This document shows, piece after piece, positions 7,743 through 9,493 of a stretch of DNA of 9,493 bases; positions within the stretch are counted from its first letter, which is position 1, and every line of letters starts with the position of its first letter. The notes beneath the pieces are model-generated. The model was not told the origin of the DNA. It made no database searches and was given only the letters and a program-made list of their open reading frames with translations. Source of the DNA: Bacteroidota bacterium (GTDB lineage: Bacteria; Bacteroidota; Kryptoniia; Kryptoniales; JAKASW01); contig JAJYOS010000182.1 in the NCBI GenBank assembly GCA_021796055.1, positions 1-9,493 of the forward strand, given 5' to 3'. The position numbers were made by a program, and so were the translations under genes.

Positions 7743-7825
7743 AAGCAGTATGCAGAGGCCTGTGTGCGGTGAATGCGGAGTATGATAGTCCGCTTCCAGC
7801 CGCCCTTTAATTGCTTTCCGCTTCC
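7743..7825. repeat. Degenerate short repeats in the gcvH-gcvPA spacer
   Basis: On the plus strand, hexamers close to RWGCRG recur at 7743 (AAGCAG), 7750 (ATGCAG), 7764 (GTGCGG) and 7773 (ATGCGG); the first three are in a 7-nt register and the fourth is 2 nt out. Next to them the 9-mer TCCGCTTCC occurs twice (7789-7797 and 7817-7825), 28 nt apart. The tract lies entirely between the gcvH stop and the gcvPA ribosome site. It looks like decayed tandem repeat material rather than a protein-binding array, and the copy number is too low for certainty. Confidence 0.35.
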
Positions 7826-7834
7826 TGCTACGTA

Positions 7835-8215
7835 CTATTTTCCTATCATCTCCTGGTACTTCGCGGAATCCAGGAGGCCATCCAACTCGGTGGCGTTTGA
7901 AATCTTCACCTTCACCATCCAGCCTCCGGCATACGGATCTTTGTTTACGACTTCTGGCGAGTCTTTAAGCGCCTCGTTCACTTCGACCACCTCTCCGCTG
8001 ACGGGAGCAAAAAGGTCGGAGACGGTTTTCACCGCTTCGCTCGTTCCGAACTGTTTTCCTTGCTGGAGCTTCGCCCCTACCGCCGGAAGTTCAACAAACA
8101 CCACGTCGCCCAGCTCGCCTTGCGCATACTCGGTAATTCCGACAACGCCGGTGTCTCCCGCGACGCGGATCCACTCGTGATCTTTGGTGTACTTAAGGTC
8201 TTTGGGAAATTCCAT
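7835..8215 (-). CDS. gcvH: Glycine cleavage system H protein (lipoyl carrier)
   Basis: Protein of 126 aa, the usual family length. GcvH carries a lipoyl group that accepts the aminomethyl moiety from the P-protein, presents it to GcvT, and is reoxidised by lipoamide dehydrogenase, all in the cytosol. The N-terminus KYTKDHEWIRV is typical. The lipoyl-lysine is Lys63 in SEAVKTVSDLFAPVSGEV (59-76), with the expected Glu60 nearby, and the C-terminal helices follow PYAGGWMVKVK (94-104). The ATG at 8215 has a strong AAGGAG site 5 nt upstream. It sits upstream of gcvPA, its direct reaction partner; gcvT is not adjacent. The strong ribosome site suits a carrier protein needed in high amounts. Confidence 0.98.
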   Translation of the reverse strand: MEFPKDLKYTKDHEWIRVAGDTGVVGITEYAQGELGDVVFVELPAVGAKLQQGKQFGTSEAVKTVSDLFAPVSGEVVEVNEALKDSPEVVNKDPYAGGWMVKVKISNATELDGLLDSAKYQEMIGK

Positions 8216-8220
8216 GTTTT

Positions 8221-8226
8221 CTCCTT
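8221..8226 (-). promoter_or_regulatory. Strong Shine-Dalgarno of gcvH
   Basis: AAGGAG on the minus strand lies 5 nt before the gcvH ATG. It is the best ribosome site of the minus-strand genes here. Confidence 0.7.
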
Positions 8227-8267
8227 CGACAATTTGAAACTCGAATCAGAAATAAAATCCTAAAGGC

Positions 8268-8324
8268 GGGATCCCACGTTCCGAAGAAATCCATACTCCC
8301 GCAAGGCGAGGGACAATCTATCCC
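8268..8324. repeat. Cluster of small dyads in the accC-gcvH spacer
   Basis: Three symmetrical elements lie in the 171-nt spacer upstream of gcvH: the perfect palindrome GGGATCCC at 8268-8275; an imperfect hairpin CTCCCGC / AAG / GCGAGGG at 8296-8312 (one mismatch, one G-T pair); and GGGA at 8310-8313 with TCCC at 8321-8324, which overlaps the hairpin arm so the two cannot both form fully. None is followed by a T-run on either strand, so a simple terminator is unlikely. They could belong to a gcvH leader or a REP-like intergenic element. No glycine-riboswitch core was recognised. Confidence 0.35.
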
Positions 8325-8386
8325 AACGCCGCCAGGAGATCTGAATTTATCCGGAGTCTCGATTCCCGGAATTAGAGTTCTTAACG

Positions 8387-9493
8387 TCAGTCCGCGAAAT
8401 TGAACGAATCGAGAAAATGCGTATCGAACTCGCCTTTCCTGAACCGTTCATCCTTCATGACCTTCTTATGGAATGGAATCGTGGTAGCGATCCCTTCCAC
8501 AACAAACTCATCCAGCGCCCTGTACATCTTGTCTATCGCCTCTTCCCTGGTCGGCGCGAAGGCGATCAGCTTCGCGAGAAGCGAATCGTAATAAGGCGGA
8601 ACTTTATAACCGACATAAACATGTGAATCCGTCCTGACTCCGAATCCGCCGGGGACATGAAAACCGGTGATTATTCCAGGATTGGGCCGAAAATCCTTGA
8701 AAGGATCCTCGGCGTTTATGCGGCATTCGATCGCGTGGCCGGTCTGTTTCAATTTCTTCTTGCTGACCTTCGATCCGGAAGCCACAAATATCTGCTCTTT
8801 GACGAGATCGAACCCGGTCACCTGTTCGGTCACAGGATGCTCGACCTGGATTCTTGTATTCATTTCCATGAAATAGAAATTCTTATACTTGTCGACCAGG
8901 AATTCTATCGTGCCCGCGCCTTCGTACTTGACGCTCTTTGCGCCCTTGACGGCGGCGGCGCCCATCTTTTCCCTGAGTTCCGGATCCACGACAGGGGACG
9001 GGGATTCCTCGATGAGCTTCTGGTGTCTTCGCTGGATCGAACACTCGCGCTCGCCTAGGTGGATCACCTCGCCGTACTGGTCGCCGAGCACCTGGAACTC
9101 CACATGGCGCGGCTGCTCAACATACTTTTCAATGTAGACCCCGCCATTGCCAAACGCCGCCTCCGCTTCCGTGCGGGCCATCTGGAATTGCCTCTCAAAT
9201 TCTTCCGCGTTCCACGCGAGCCGCATCCCTTTTCCACCGCCGCCAGCGGTCGCCTTTATAATGACCGGGTAGCCGACAGTTTCCGCGGCTTCCTTCGCCG
9301 TCTTCGGGTCGTCGATGACCCCGTCGCTTCCGGGAACGACCGGCACGCCGGCCTTCCGCATCGTGTCTTTGGCGGAGGCCTTGTCGCCCATCATGTTAAT
9401 CATGTCGGGCTTAGGTCCGATGAACTTTATGCCGCTGCTTTCGCATATCTCGGAGAATTTCGCGTTCTCGGAGAGAAATCCGTAACCCGGATG
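8387..9493 (-). CDS. accC: Acetyl-CoA carboxylase biotin carboxylase subunit, 5' end missing
   Basis: Open to the right edge: 368 C-terminal residues are visible, and by comparison with the roughly 450-aa family about 80 N-terminal residues lie outside. Methionines such as that at 9403 are internal, because the frame continues upstream with the conserved [13 protein letters not shown]. The enzyme uses ATP and bicarbonate to carboxylate biotin on AccB, the first half-reaction of acetyl-CoA carboxylase in fatty-acid synthesis. In visible-residue numbering: ATP loop [10 protein letters not shown] (80-89), HVEFQVLGD (130-138), RRHQK (155-159), GTIEFL (194-199), [12 protein letters not shown] (209-220) with catalytic Glu218, and ECRINAEDP (256-264) with Arg258. 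The C-terminal biotin carboxylase domain is intact and no biotinyl domain is fused, which favours AccC over a multidomain carboxylase. A biotin carboxylase subunit of another acyl-CoA carboxylase is possible. An accB gene just right of the window would settle this. Confidence 0.95.
   Translation of the reverse strand, partial: HPGYGFLSENAKFSEICESSGIKFIGPKPDMINMMGDKASAKDTMRKAGVPVVPGSDGVIDDPKTAKEAAETVGYPVIIKATAGGGGKGMRLAWNAEEFERQFQMARTEAEAAFGNGGVYIEKYVEQPRHVEFQVLGDQYGEVIHLGERECSIQRRHQKLIEESPSPVVDPELREKMGAAAVKGAKSVKYEGAGTIEFLVDKYKNFYFMEMNTRIQVEHPVTEQVTGFDLVKEQIFVASGSKVSKKKLKQTGHAIECRINAEDPFKDFRPNPGIITGFHVPGGFGVRTDSHVYVGYKVPPYYDSLLAKLIAFAPTREEAIDKMYRALDEFVVEGIATTIPFHKKVMKDERFRKGEFDTHFLDSFNFAD

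Noticed and set aside
8216..8386. Glycine riboswitch upstream of gcvH
   Set aside because: The position is right but I could not find the conserved core of the glycine aptamer; only small unrelated dyads are present.
8387..9403. accC starting at the ATG at 9403
   Set aside because: The frame stays open to the window edge and encodes the conserved [11 protein letters not shown] stretch of biotin carboxylase upstream of that ATG, so the gene is simply cut by the window.

Overview
The window holds ordinary chromosomal genes with one accessory-looking protein pair. Seven genes lie on the minus strand and run right to left: accC (cut by the right edge), gcvH, gcvPA, guaA, a TPR protein, a TPR plus periplasmic-binding-fold protein, and radC. 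An outer-membrane beta-barrel gene on the plus strand at the left edge converges on radC. No rRNA, tRNA, CRISPR array, transposase or phage gene was seen.

The likely host is a Gram-negative member of the Fibrobacteres-Chlorobi-Bacteroidetes group, more probably a Chlorobi/Ignavibacteria-type lineage than a classical Bacteroidetes. The PorT-like barrel protein and the LpoA-like secreted protein imply an outer membrane and periplasm. The glycine decarboxylase P-protein is the split form (subunit 1 only), whereas Bacteroidetes usually carry a fused GcvP. This placement is inference from gene content, not a phylogeny.

Region by region: 1-702 is the barrel protein; 752-1498 is radC; 1555-4394 is the TPR / LpoA-like pair, only 2 nt apart and probably translationally coupled; 4444-5976 is guaA; 5977-6376 is a 400-nt gap holding one doubtful small ORF; 6377-8215 is gcvPA and gcvH, separated by 117 nt with degenerate short repeats; 8216-8386 is a dyad-rich spacer; 8387-9493 is the C-terminal four fifths of accC.

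Functionally, AccC makes carboxybiotin for fatty-acid synthesis. GcvH and GcvPA are two parts of the glycine cleavage system, whose remaining parts (GcvPB, GcvT, lipoamide dehydrogenase) are not here. GuaA makes GMP. The TPR / LpoA-like pair is the least understood part and the best candidate for new biology: its architecture recalls the LpoA activator of peptidoglycan synthases rather than a transport protein. Otherwise I see no clearly novel system.
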